A stretch of 18,717 bases of DNA. Origin: Bacteroidota bacterium (GTDB taxonomy: Bacteria > Bacteroidota > Bacteroidia > Flavobacteriales_F > PHOS-HE28). A program made the translations under genes and the position numbers. The stretch lies in the NCBI GenBank assembly GCA_963169595.1, contig CAUJFM010000068.1, positions 1-18,717 of the forward strand, given 5' to 3'. Shown here one piece after another: positions 1-5,702 of this stretch (position 1 is its first letter; each line of letters starts with the position of its first letter). A model generated the notes under the pieces. It searched no databases. It was given only the letters and a program-made list of their open reading frames with translations, and was not told the origin of the DNA.

Positions 1-749
1 CGCATCATGCTGTTGCCGGGGTCCAGTTCCAGCGCCTTCTTGTAGCAGGCCAGCGCCTTGTCGTGTTCCCCCTTCTGGTCGTGCAGTTCGGCGAGCATGC
101 CCAGGTAATGGGCCTCGTTGGGATGCGCCTCCACCGCGCGCTGCACCAGGCGCTCGGCCTCGTCCAACTTGTTGGTGTTGACGAGGAAATTGAACTGTTC
201 GGCGATCACCTCATCGGTGAGCCCGAAGCGCTGTTCCATGTCGGCGTAGACCTTCTGCGCCTCGGTGAGCTTGCCGCTGTACGCCAGTGCGTTGGCCAGG
301 TCGAAGTAGACCTCGTAGCGGTCGGGCCAGCGCGCCAGCACCTCCTTGTAGACGGCGGCGGCCTCAGCGGGCCGGTTGCCCTGCTCGTACAGGTCGGCCA
401 GCAGGAAGTGGTACCAGATGTTCTCCTTGTCCGCCGCCACCGCCCGCTTGGCGTGGTCCACGGCGGGGTCGTACTGCTGCGCCTGGTGGTAGAGCTTGGC
501 CAGCTCGAAATGGGCCGCACCGTTCGTGGGATCGAGCTTGAGGCACTGCTGGTAAAGCTGCACGGCCTGCGGCAACTGACCGCCCAGCCTGGCCCGCGTG
601 GCATCCATGAACAGGGCCATCACCTCGGCCCGCCTGTCGGACGACGGGGCACCCTCGGGCACCTCCGTACGGGTGGTGGCCTTGCCACCGCCACACGCCA
701 TGAGCGTGGTGATCAGTAGCAGGGAGAACATTAGGCGGAGCTGGTTCAC
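1..749 (-). CDS. TPR-repeat lipoprotein, C-terminus beyond the window edge
   Basis: This is a secreted scaffold-type protein anchored as a lipoprotein. I translated the minus strand directly. From GTG at 749 the protein begins with a charged, hydrophobic signal peptide ending in the lipobox Leu-Met-Ala-Cys, with the lipidated Cys at residue 19. After that come successive 34-residue TPR helices, with motifs such as AVQLYQQCLKLDPTNGAAHF and ALACYKKALELDPGNSM. The GTG start is preferred over the internal ATG at 731 because it supplies the Asn-Gln-Leu-Arg n-region, and because GTGA overlaps the upstream stop by 4 nt, which suggests translational coupling. About 249 codons are visible and the reading frame is open at base 1. 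It is the last visible gene of the dut-nucleotidyltransferase operon. TPRs mediate protein-protein contacts; the partner is unknown. Confidence 0.88.
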   Translation of the reverse strand, partial: MNQLRLMFSLLLITTLMACGGGKATTRTEVPEGAPSSDRRAEVMALFMDATRARLGGQLPQAVQLYQQCLKLDPTNGAAHFELAKLYHQAQQYDPAVDHAKRAVAADKENIWYHFLLADLYEQGNRPAEAAAVYKEVLARWPDRYEVYFDLANALAYSGKLTEAQKVYADMEQRFGLTDEVIAEQFNFLVNTNKLDEAERLVQRAVEAHPNEAHYLGMLAELHDQKGEHDKALACYKKALELDPGNSMM

Positions 750-940
750 GCGAGGTTCGCTTCGTTGATAAGACCCTGATCGCGCAAGAAGTTCAAAATA
801 TGCCGCGCCTCAGGCTCGTCGATGCCGACCGCAAAGGTCACACTTCCCATGCCATGGTCGAACCGGAGGGTTCCGGGCGGTTCGTGAAGGCTGCTGGAGC
901 GGACCATGCCGAAGGGGGTTGAACCCTGATCGGCCTGCAC
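746..940 (-). pseudogene. C-terminal half of a PH-like membrane protein, separated by an in-frame TGA
   Basis: This 64-codon frame begins directly after the TGA that ends the upstream frame and stays in the same reading frame. It reads as the missing end of that protein: a beta-strand stretch (GTLRFDHGMGSVTFAVGIDE) followed by an amphipathic helix (EARHILNFLRDQGLI). This strand-then-helix ending is what PH-like domains of small bacterial membrane proteins normally have. A single C-to-T change (CGA to TGA) would explain the break, giving Arg-Arg-Leu-Arg across the junction. A GTG codon immediately after the stop could permit reinitiation, so the segment might still be translated. It overlaps the TPR gene start by 4 nt. 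The alternative is an independent small protein, which I find less likely because it has no N-terminal structure of its own. Confidence 0.6.
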
Positions 941-1318
941 TCAAAGGCGCCGCACATCATTCAGGGCATAGTTGCGCTGCGTGGTCCGGAAACGCCCGGG
1001 CCGGGTGATGCTGAGCGTTTCCCTTGTAACGGAGATCACCTCGTTGCCCCGGAATTGGAGGTACAGGGTTCGGCCCACGAACCACAGGGCGGTGCCCCAT
1101 CCGCAGAGCCAGAAGAACAGGAAGCCCCGAGCCAACACGGGCATGTCGGGCTTGAACAGGTTCAACAACGCCATGCCTCCACCGAAGGCCCAACCACCGG
1201 TCCAGGCGCCCAAGAAAAGGATGATGAACCAGTTCCGGCGGGAGGGAATGGTGATGAGCGCCCCGTTGAGGGTGGTGACGATGGTGGCGCGGCCGGATGC
1301 CGGGGGCACGTAGGCCAT
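941..1318 (-). CDS. Small two-helix membrane protein with start of a PH-like domain, ends at a suspect TGA
   Basis: This is a 125-residue inner-membrane protein of unknown function. It has a short basic N-terminus, two predicted membrane helices (about residues 29-55 and 62-83), and then beta-strand-rich sequence (LYLQFRGNEVISVTRETLSI) that looks like the first strands of a PH-like domain. The frame stops at TGA 943-941 in the middle of that domain, and the rest continues in frame as the 746-940 segment. The start ATG at 1318 lies 6 nt after the stop of the nucleotidyltransferase, so the genes are probably cotranscribed. The truncation is either a true nonsense mutation, an assembly error or stop-codon readthrough; the sequence alone cannot decide. 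Confidence 0.72.
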   Translation of the reverse strand: MAYVPPASGRATIVTTLNGALITIPSRRNWFIILFLGAWTGGWAFGGGMALLNLFKPDMPVLARGFLFFWLCGWGTALWFVGRTLYLQFRGNEVISVTRETLSITRPGRFRTTQRNYALNDVRRL

Positions 1319-1324
1319 GGTGGA

Positions 1325-2332
1325 TCAGCCGATTGTGCTGTCGTCGCTCAGGCTCAGGTCCAGGGCCTTGCCGCTTACCACCGCCCGCTCGCCGAGCATG
1401 CTGTTGTCGATGACGGCATCGGTGACCTTCACCCCGGGGCGGACGATCGAATTCCGTACCACGCTGTTCACGATCACCGCACCGGCCTCGATTGAAACGT
1501 TCGGGCCCACCACGCTGTTCTGCAGCACCACATCGTCGCCGATGAAGCAGGGGGGCACCACCACGCTGTTGGTGTTGTGCACCTTGCCGCTCACCAGGCC
1601 CTTCGCGTCCTTCAGGAAGCCGAGCACCTTGGTGTTGGTGTCGACCATGGCGTTCTTGTTGCCGCAGTCCATCCACACGTCCACCGCACCGGCCTTGAAG
1701 CGAGCGCCCTTGCGCTTCATGTTCTCCATGGCGTTGGTGAGCTGGTACTCCCCCTTCTCCTTGATGTCGTTGTCGATGAGGTACTGCATCTCCTTGCGGA
1801 GGCGCTCCCCATCGGCGAAGTAGTAGATGCCGATGATGGCCAGGTCGCTCACGAACTCCTGGGGCTTCTCCACGAACTCCGTTATGATGCCTTCGCCATC
1901 GAGCTTCACCACGCCGAAGGGGCGCGGATCGTCCACCTTGTTCACCCAGATGACGCCGTCACAGTCCTTGTCCAGCTTCAACTGGGCACGGAACAGGGTG
2001 TCGGCGAAGGCCACAATGATGCGGCCGCTGAGGGCGCTCTCGGCGCACAGGATGGCATGGGCGGTACCCAGGGCCACTTCCTGGTAGTGGATGCTGCCCT
2101 TGGCGCCGATCTTTTCAGCGATGGCCACGAGGCCCTGCTCCACCTTCACGCCGAAGCTGGGGTGGACCACGAAGGCGACCTCCTCCACGGGCTCACCGGC
2201 CACGGCGGCGAGGTCCTCCACGAGGCGTTGAACGATGGGCTTGCCGGCGATGGGCAGCAGGGGCTTGGCGGTGGTGTGGGTGTGCGGACGCATCCGCTTG
2301 CCCATGCCCGCCATGGGGACGATGATCTTCAT
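1325..2332 (-). CDS. Sugar-phosphate nucleotidyltransferase with C-terminal left-handed beta-helix
   Basis: This cytoplasmic enzyme is expected to join a sugar 1-phosphate to an NTP and release pyrophosphate, making an activated sugar for envelope glycans. The 335-residue protein opens with the family signature MAGMGKRMRPHTHTTAKP, where the Gly-rich loop and Arg bind the nucleotide and the Lys contacts phosphate. A Rossmann-like nucleotidyltransferase domain follows. From about residue 245 the sequence turns into Val/Ile-rich hexapeptide repeats (IGDDVVLQNSVVGPNVSIE), typical of a left-handed beta-helix. The family includes glucose-1-phosphate thymidylyltransferases and mannose-1-phosphate guanylyltransferases, and I cannot assign the sugar or base from sequence. 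It lies 13 nt after dut and upstream of the split membrane protein. The nearby flippase supports a polysaccharide role. Confidence 0.9.
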   Translation of the reverse strand: MKIIVPMAGMGKRMRPHTHTTAKPLLPIAGKPIVQRLVEDLAAVAGEPVEEVAFVVHPSFGVKVEQGLVAIAEKIGAKGSIHYQEVALGTAHAILCAESALSGRIIVAFADTLFRAQLKLDKDCDGVIWVNKVDDPRPFGVVKLDGEGIITEFVEKPQEFVSDLAIIGIYYFADGERLRKEMQYLIDNDIKEKGEYQLTNAMENMKRKGARFKAGAVDVWMDCGNKNAMVDTNTKVLGFLKDAKGLVSGKVHNTNSVVVPPCFIGDDVVLQNSVVGPNVSIEAGAVIVNSVVRNSIVRPGVKVTDAVIDNSMLGERAVVSGKALDLSLSDDSTIG

Positions 2333-2345
2333 TCAGGCTCAGTTC

Positions 2346-2801
2346 TCAGCGAACGCCGGTGTGGCCGAAGCCCCCTGCGCCGCGTTCCGAGGCGCGAAGG
2401 TCCGGAACTTCCGCGAAAGATACCCGGATATAGCGCGCCACCACCAATTGGGCGATCCGCTCCCCATCGTTCACCGTGAAGGGCTCAGGGCCGTGATTGA
2501 TGAGCAGCACGCCCACCTCGCCCCGGTAATCGGCATCGATGGTGCCCGGGCTGTTGAGCACGGTGACCCCGTGCTTGAAGGCCAGACCGCTACGGGGGCG
2601 CACCTGGGCCTCGGTGCCTTCCGGCAGCTCCAGGAACAGGCCGGTGGGGATGAGGGCGCGCTGACCGGGGGCGAGCATGATGGGCGCATCCAGGTTGGCC
2701 CGCAGGTCGAGACCGGCGCTGTGGTCGGTGGCATACTGGGGCAGCGGGTGGCGGCCCTTGTTCACAATGCGGACGGGCAGGGTCTCGGTCGGCGTGCTCA
2801 T
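2346..2801 (-). CDS. dut: dUTP diphosphatase (dUTPase)
   Basis: This enzyme hydrolyses dUTP to dUMP and pyrophosphate in the cytoplasm. It keeps uracil out of DNA and feeds thymidylate synthesis. All five motifs of the homotrimeric family are present in the 151-residue protein: motif 1 at 29-35 (AGLDLRA), motif 2 at 68-75 (RPRSGLAF), motif 3 around 86-97 with Asp89 and Asp91 (GTIDADYRGEV), motif 4 at 113-118 (GERIAQ) and the C-terminal Gly-rich motif 5 at 140-149 (RGAGGFGHTG). The length is normal for the family. ATG at 2801 is chosen because the frame upstream of it is antisense to hicB and has no dUTPase character, and a CACCTTTG element ends 5 nt before it. It is the first gene of the operon running to the TPR lipoprotein. 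Confidence 0.96.
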   Translation of the reverse strand: MSTPTETLPVRIVNKGRHPLPQYATDHSAGLDLRANLDAPIMLAPGQRALIPTGLFLELPEGTEAQVRPRSGLAFKHGVTVLNSPGTIDADYRGEVGVLLINHGPEPFTVNDGERIAQLVVARYIRVSFAEVPDLRASERGAGGFGHTGVR

Positions 2802-2806
2802 GCGGG

Positions 2807-2814
2807 CAAAGGTG
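2807..2814 (-). promoter_or_regulatory. Putative -7 element of dut
   Basis: CACCTTTG on the minus strand differs at one position from the Bacteroidota -7 consensus TAnnTTTG and ends 5 nt before the dut ATG. I see no clear -33 TTG at the usual distance. If it is used, the mRNA would be essentially leaderless. Confidence 0.45.
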
Positions 2815-2834
2815 CGACCGGGGATGGGTTGTCG

Positions 2835-2842
2835 TAAATTTG
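2835..2842 (+). promoter_or_regulatory. -7 promoter element of hicBA
   Basis: TAAATTTG matches the Bacteroidota -7 consensus TAnnTTTG exactly and ends 7 nt before the hicB ATG. The divergent dut element lies about 20 bp away, so the two promoters share a 48-bp gap. No convincing -33 TTG is visible. Confidence 0.6.
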
Positions 2843-2849
2843 GCTCACC

Positions 2850-3074
2850 ATGAACCACACGCTCCAGGTCATCATTGAGCACGACAAGGACGGCTACTTT
2901 GCCTATGTCCCCGAGCTGAAAGGGTGCCATTCCCAAGGGGATACCATGGAGGAGGTGATGAAGAACATCAAGGAGGCGATCGATCTGTACTGGAGCACAC
3001 TTCGGCCGGCGGAGATCAAGCAGATCCTGAAGCGCCAGGTCTTCACCACCTCGATGCCTGTCAGCGTTGGCTAA
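2850..3074 (+). CDS. hicB: HicB-family antitoxin, short form
   Basis: This is the antitoxin of a type II toxin-antitoxin pair and is expected to bind and neutralise the HicA mRNA interferase. The 74-residue protein has the degenerate RNase-H-like HicB fold: strand LQVIIEHDKDGYFAYVPEL, the turn KGCHSQGDT, and the helix EEVMKNIKEAIDLYW. It stops soon after the fold, so the C-terminal HTH or ribbon-helix-helix DNA-binding domain found in longer HicB proteins is absent. Autorepression by this protein alone is therefore doubtful. The antitoxin precedes the toxin and overlaps it by 8 nt, the reverse of the classical hicA-hicB order. Both genes run against the surrounding minus-strand envelope genes. 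Confidence 0.9.
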   Translation: MNHTLQVIIEHDKDGYFAYVPELKGCHSQGDTMEEVMKNIKEAIDLYWSTLRPAEIKQILKRQVFTTSMPVSVG

Positions 3075-3264
3075 ACAGGTCGTCCTCACGGCCAAGGAGG
3101 CCGAGCGTCTCCTCTTGAAGGCTGGTTTCGAGTGGGTGCGCACCGCAGGCGGTCATCGCATCTACATGAAGGGGAATGTGCGCATGGTGCTTCCCTTCCA
3201 CGCGGGGAAGAGTCTTCACCCGAAGATCGTGAAACAGGTGTTGGAGGTCGTCGAAGCGAACTGA
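3067..3264 (+). CDS. hicA: HicA-family toxin (mRNA interferase)
   Basis: This is a small dsRBD-like RNase toxin predicted to cleave mRNA and arrest growth when HicB is lost. The 65-residue protein has the family layout: an N-terminal helix (LTAKEAERLLLKAGF), a beta-hairpin with the catalytic His at residue 30 (RTAGGHRIYM), then the strand and helix VLPFHAGKSLHPKIVKQVL. The conserved His and the full length suggest an active toxin. The TTG start at 3067 overlaps the end of hicB and is the only plausible start before helix 1, which implies coupled translation. The stop TGA at 3262-3264 is immediately followed by TCA, the reverse-strand stop of the flippase, so TGATCA ends both genes. Confidence 0.9.
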   Translation: MAKQVVLTAKEAERLLLKAGFEWVRTAGGHRIYMKGNVRMVLPFHAGKSLHPKIVKQVLEVVEAN

Positions 3265-4755
3265 TCACTGTGCGGTTCTGAGCAATGCACCACGCTCCTT
3301 CCGCCACACCATCGCCACGTATCCCAAGAGCACCGCGGACCGCACCACATACTTCACCACCCCCTCCAACGGCACCTGTTCAGCACCCCACCACAGCACC
3401 ACCGCCCCCGCCATGTACAACAGCACGCGGCTCACGTTGTAGGGGATCGGGTAGTACCGCTGGCCCCAGGCATAGCTGATGGCGGCCATTGCGGCATAAC
3501 AGATGAAGGTGGCCCAGGCCGCACCCAGGTAGCCCAGCGAAGGGATCAGCGCGAAGAGCAGCACGATGGTGATGGCCGCGCCGATCATGCTGATGGTGCT
3601 GCCCACACGCGGCCGGTCGGTGAGCTTGTACCACACGCTCTGGTTGTAGTAGATGCCCAGGAACACGTTGGCGAGCATCAGGATGGGCACCACGCGCAAG
3701 CCTTCGTGGTAGGCCGGGTTGGGGATGAACCACTTGAAGAGGTCCAGGAACAGCATCACCACCAGGAAAGCGCTCATGCACACGGCCACGAACACGTTCA
3801 TGATGCGGGCGAAGGTCTCCCGGCTGTCCTTCTCCTTGGCGTGGCTGAAGAAGAAGGGCTCGGCCCCCATGCGGAAGGCCTGGATGAAGAGGGTGATGAG
3901 CACGGCCAGCTTGTAGCACGCGCCGTAGATCCCGATCTCCGCATCGGCCACATCGGCCGGCAGCAGGTACTTGAGGATCACGCGGTCGGCGGTCTCGTTC
4001 ACCATGCCGGCCAGACCCGCGATCATCAGCGGTGCCCCGAACGCGTACAGGGCCCGCAGCAACTGCGGCTCCCGTGCCCGCAAAGCGGGGAAGGACGGCA
4101 GCAGCACCAGGAGCTTCACCGCGGTGGCCGCCAGGTTGATGGCGAACACGTAGCCCACGCCGAGCGAGGGGTCGTACACCGCATCGATGAGGGCGTTGCT
4201 CTGCCCCATATTGGTCCGCTTCATGCAGTACAGGATGAAGAAGACGCTGAGGCCCACGTTCACCGCCACGCTGAGCAGGTTGATGGCGGCGAACTTCCAC
4301 GGCCTGCCCTGCTGCCGGAGCCGGGCCATGGGAATGGTGGTGATGGCATCGATGCCGATGATGAACACGAGCATGAGCACCGAGCTCGCGTAGGCACCGA
4401 AACCGAGCCCGCCGGCGATTGGGCCGGAGAAGACACCACCCAAGGCCATGAAGAGCAGCGCGGGCAGCAGCAGTCCATAGGTCGCCGTGGCGTAGAGCAC
4501 CCGGCCACCGTCGGGGTTGTCCTTCACGTGGTCCTTCGTGGCGAAGCGGAAGTAGGTGGTCTCCATGCCGAAGGTGAGCACCACGTTGAGGAAGGCCGTC
4601 CAGGCGTACAGCGCGGTGACCACCCCGTACTCGGCCGGCTCAAAGACGAAGGTGCTGGTGTACAGCGGCACCAGCAGGAAGTTGATGAAGCGCGCAACGA
4701 TGCTGCTGAGCCCGTAGATGGCCGTCTGGCCGGCGAGTTTGCGGAGGGCGCTCAT
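3265..4755 (-). CDS. Oligosaccharide flippase / polysaccharide biosynthesis membrane protein (MOP superfamily)
   Basis: This integral inner-membrane protein is expected to flip lipid-linked oligosaccharides to the periplasm for O-antigen or capsule assembly. It has 496 residues, mostly hydrophobic, with roughly 12-14 predicted membrane helices. Its N-terminus (MSALRKLAGQTAIYGLSSIV) is typical of Wzx-like proteins: a short basic segment, then a Gly/Ser helix and the conserved NFLLVPLYT segment. ATG at 4755 is chosen because it begins exactly at this motif; the longer frame upstream runs through an inverted repeat and the preceding gene. No -7 element is seen directly upstream, so it may be read from the hydratase promoter across the 107-nt gap. 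Its stop abuts that of hicA. The nearby nucleotidyltransferase supports an envelope-glycan role; the substrate is unknown. Confidence 0.9.
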   Translation of the reverse strand: MSALRKLAGQTAIYGLSSIVARFINFLLVPLYTSTFVFEPAEYGVVTALYAWTAFLNVVLTFGMETTYFRFATKDHVKDNPDGGRVLYATATYGLLLPALLFMALGGVFSGPIAGGLGFGAYASSVLMLVFIIGIDAITTIPMARLRQQGRPWKFAAINLLSVAVNVGLSVFFILYCMKRTNMGQSNALIDAVYDPSLGVGYVFAINLAATAVKLLVLLPSFPALRAREPQLLRALYAFGAPLMIAGLAGMVNETADRVILKYLLPADVADAEIGIYGACYKLAVLITLFIQAFRMGAEPFFFSHAKEKDSRETFARIMNVFVAVCMSAFLVVMLFLDLFKWFIPNPAYHEGLRVVPILMLANVFLGIYYNQSVWYKLTDRPRVGSTISMIGAAITIVLLFALIPSLGYLGAAWATFICYAAMAAISYAWGQRYYPIPYNVSRVLLYMAGAVVLWWGAEQVPLEGVVKYVVRSAVLLGYVAMVWRKERGALLRTAQ

Positions 4756-4762
4756 GAATACG

Positions 4763-4857
4763 GCCGCAGATGACGCAGATGAACGCAGATCATGCGGGCA
4801 TGGGCACAACCAGGGAGCTTGTTCCTTGAAGTGCATTTCATCTGCGTCATCTGCGGC
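4763..4857. repeat. Perfect 21-bp inverted repeat of CGCAGATGA units
   Basis: The arms at 4763-4783 and 4837-4857 are exact reverse complements, separated by 53 nt. Each arm is made of near-tandem 9-10 nt units (CGCAGATGA), and a third unit follows the left arm at 4784-4790. The element fills most of the gap between the hydratase stop and the flippase start and could form a long hairpin in the shared transcript. It has no T-run typical of an intrinsic terminator. Confidence 0.85.
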
Positions 4858-4862
4858 TGCAT

Positions 4863-5660
4863 TTACTCTCCGCTGAACGCCGCCTTCCGCTTCTCCATGA
4901 AGGCGCTGGTGCCCTCCTTGAAATCCGCCGTGCCGAAGCATTTGCCGAACTCCTCGATCTCGCGTTGCAGGCCATTGGCGCCGGGCTCGTAGCCGGCGTT
5001 CACGGCGCGGATTGCGGCACCCAGGGCCGTGGGGCTGTTCTTCGCGATGGCGGCAGCAAGCTCGTTGCACTTGGCGAGCAGCTGGTCCTGGGGAACAACG
5101 TGGTTCACCAGTCCCCATTGCAGGGCCTCGTCGGCCTTGATCATGCCCGCGCCACCCAGGAAGATCATCTCCATGGCCTTGCCCTTGCCCACGAGACGCG
5201 CGAGCCGTTGCGTGCCGCCGTAGCCGGGGATCACACCGAGGCCCACCTCGGGCAGGCCCAGCTTAGCGTTGTCGCTGGCCACGCGGAAGTGGCAGCTCAT
5301 GGCCAGCTCCAGGCCGCCACCGAGGGCGAAGCCGTTCACCCCAGCGATCACGGGCTTGTTCAGGCGCTCCACATGGTCGAAGAGCTTGGCATGGCCATCG
5401 GCGCTGAGCGCGCGGCCCTCCTCCACGCTGAAGTGCGCGAACACCTTGATGTCGGCACCCGCCACGAAGGCCTTGGGGCCACTGCCGGTGATGATCAGCA
5501 CGCGCACGTTGCGGTCGGCCTCGGCCTCGTTGAGCGCCCGGTCCAGCTCGTCGATGGTGGCGCGGTTCAGCGCGTTGAGCTGGTCGGGGCGGTTGATGGT
5601 GATGGTGCGGATGCCATCGGCATCGGCGATGAGAAGGTTCTGGTAGGACATGGAGGTCAT
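4863..5660 (-). CDS. Enoyl-CoA hydratase/isomerase (crotonase) family protein
   Basis: This is a cytoplasmic crotonase-fold enzyme, most likely hydrating trans-2-enoyl-CoA to 3-hydroxyacyl-CoA in fatty-acid or amino-acid breakdown. The 265-residue protein shows the oxyanion-hole segment AFVAGADI (about 64-71), the second oxyanion element GFALGGGLELA with catalytic Glu118, and PEVGLGVIPGYGGTQRL with catalytic Glu138. Both acids of true hydratases are present, which favours hydratase over isomerase or hydrolase activity. The C-terminus KRKAAFSGE is typical of the family. ATG at 5660 is used; a second ATG three codons later is also possible. A TACATTTG promoter element lies 30 nt upstream. It may be cotranscribed with the flippase, although the functions are not obviously related. 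Confidence 0.93.
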   Translation of the reverse strand: MTSMSYQNLLIADADGIRTITINRPDQLNALNRATIDELDRALNEAEADRNVRVLIITGSGPKAFVAGADIKVFAHFSVEEGRALSADGHAKLFDHVERLNKPVIAGVNGFALGGGLELAMSCHFRVASDNAKLGLPEVGLGVIPGYGGTQRLARLVGKGKAMEMIFLGGAGMIKADEALQWGLVNHVVPQDQLLAKCNELAAAIAKNSPTALGAAIRAVNAGYEPGANGLQREIEEFGKCFGTADFKEGTSAFMEKRKAAFSGE

Positions 5661-5690
5661 GCGTTATCCGGTCGCTGGACCGGCCTTGCG

Positions 5691-5698
5691 CAAATGTA
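5691..5698 (-). promoter_or_regulatory. -7 promoter element of the enoyl-CoA hydratase
   Basis: TACATTTG matches TAnnTTTG exactly and ends 30 nt before the ATG at 5660. It lies in the short gap after the histidine kinase stop, suggesting that the hydratase starts its own transcript. Confidence 0.5.
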
Positions 5699-5702
5699 CC
5701 CG

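Noticed and set aside
941..943. TGA as a selenocysteine codon
   Set aside because: The domain shows no redox Cys context, the likely original residue is Arg by a one-base change, and no selenocysteine-insertion hairpin is apparent after the codon.
2802..3143. N-terminal extension of the dut frame by 114 codons
   Set aside because: The extension is antisense to hicBA and is not dUTPase-like. ATG 2801 gives a normal-length enzyme.
4756..5118. N-terminal extension of the flippase frame
   Set aside because: It runs through the inverted repeat and antisense to the hydratase, while ATG 4755 begins exactly at the conserved flippase N-terminus.
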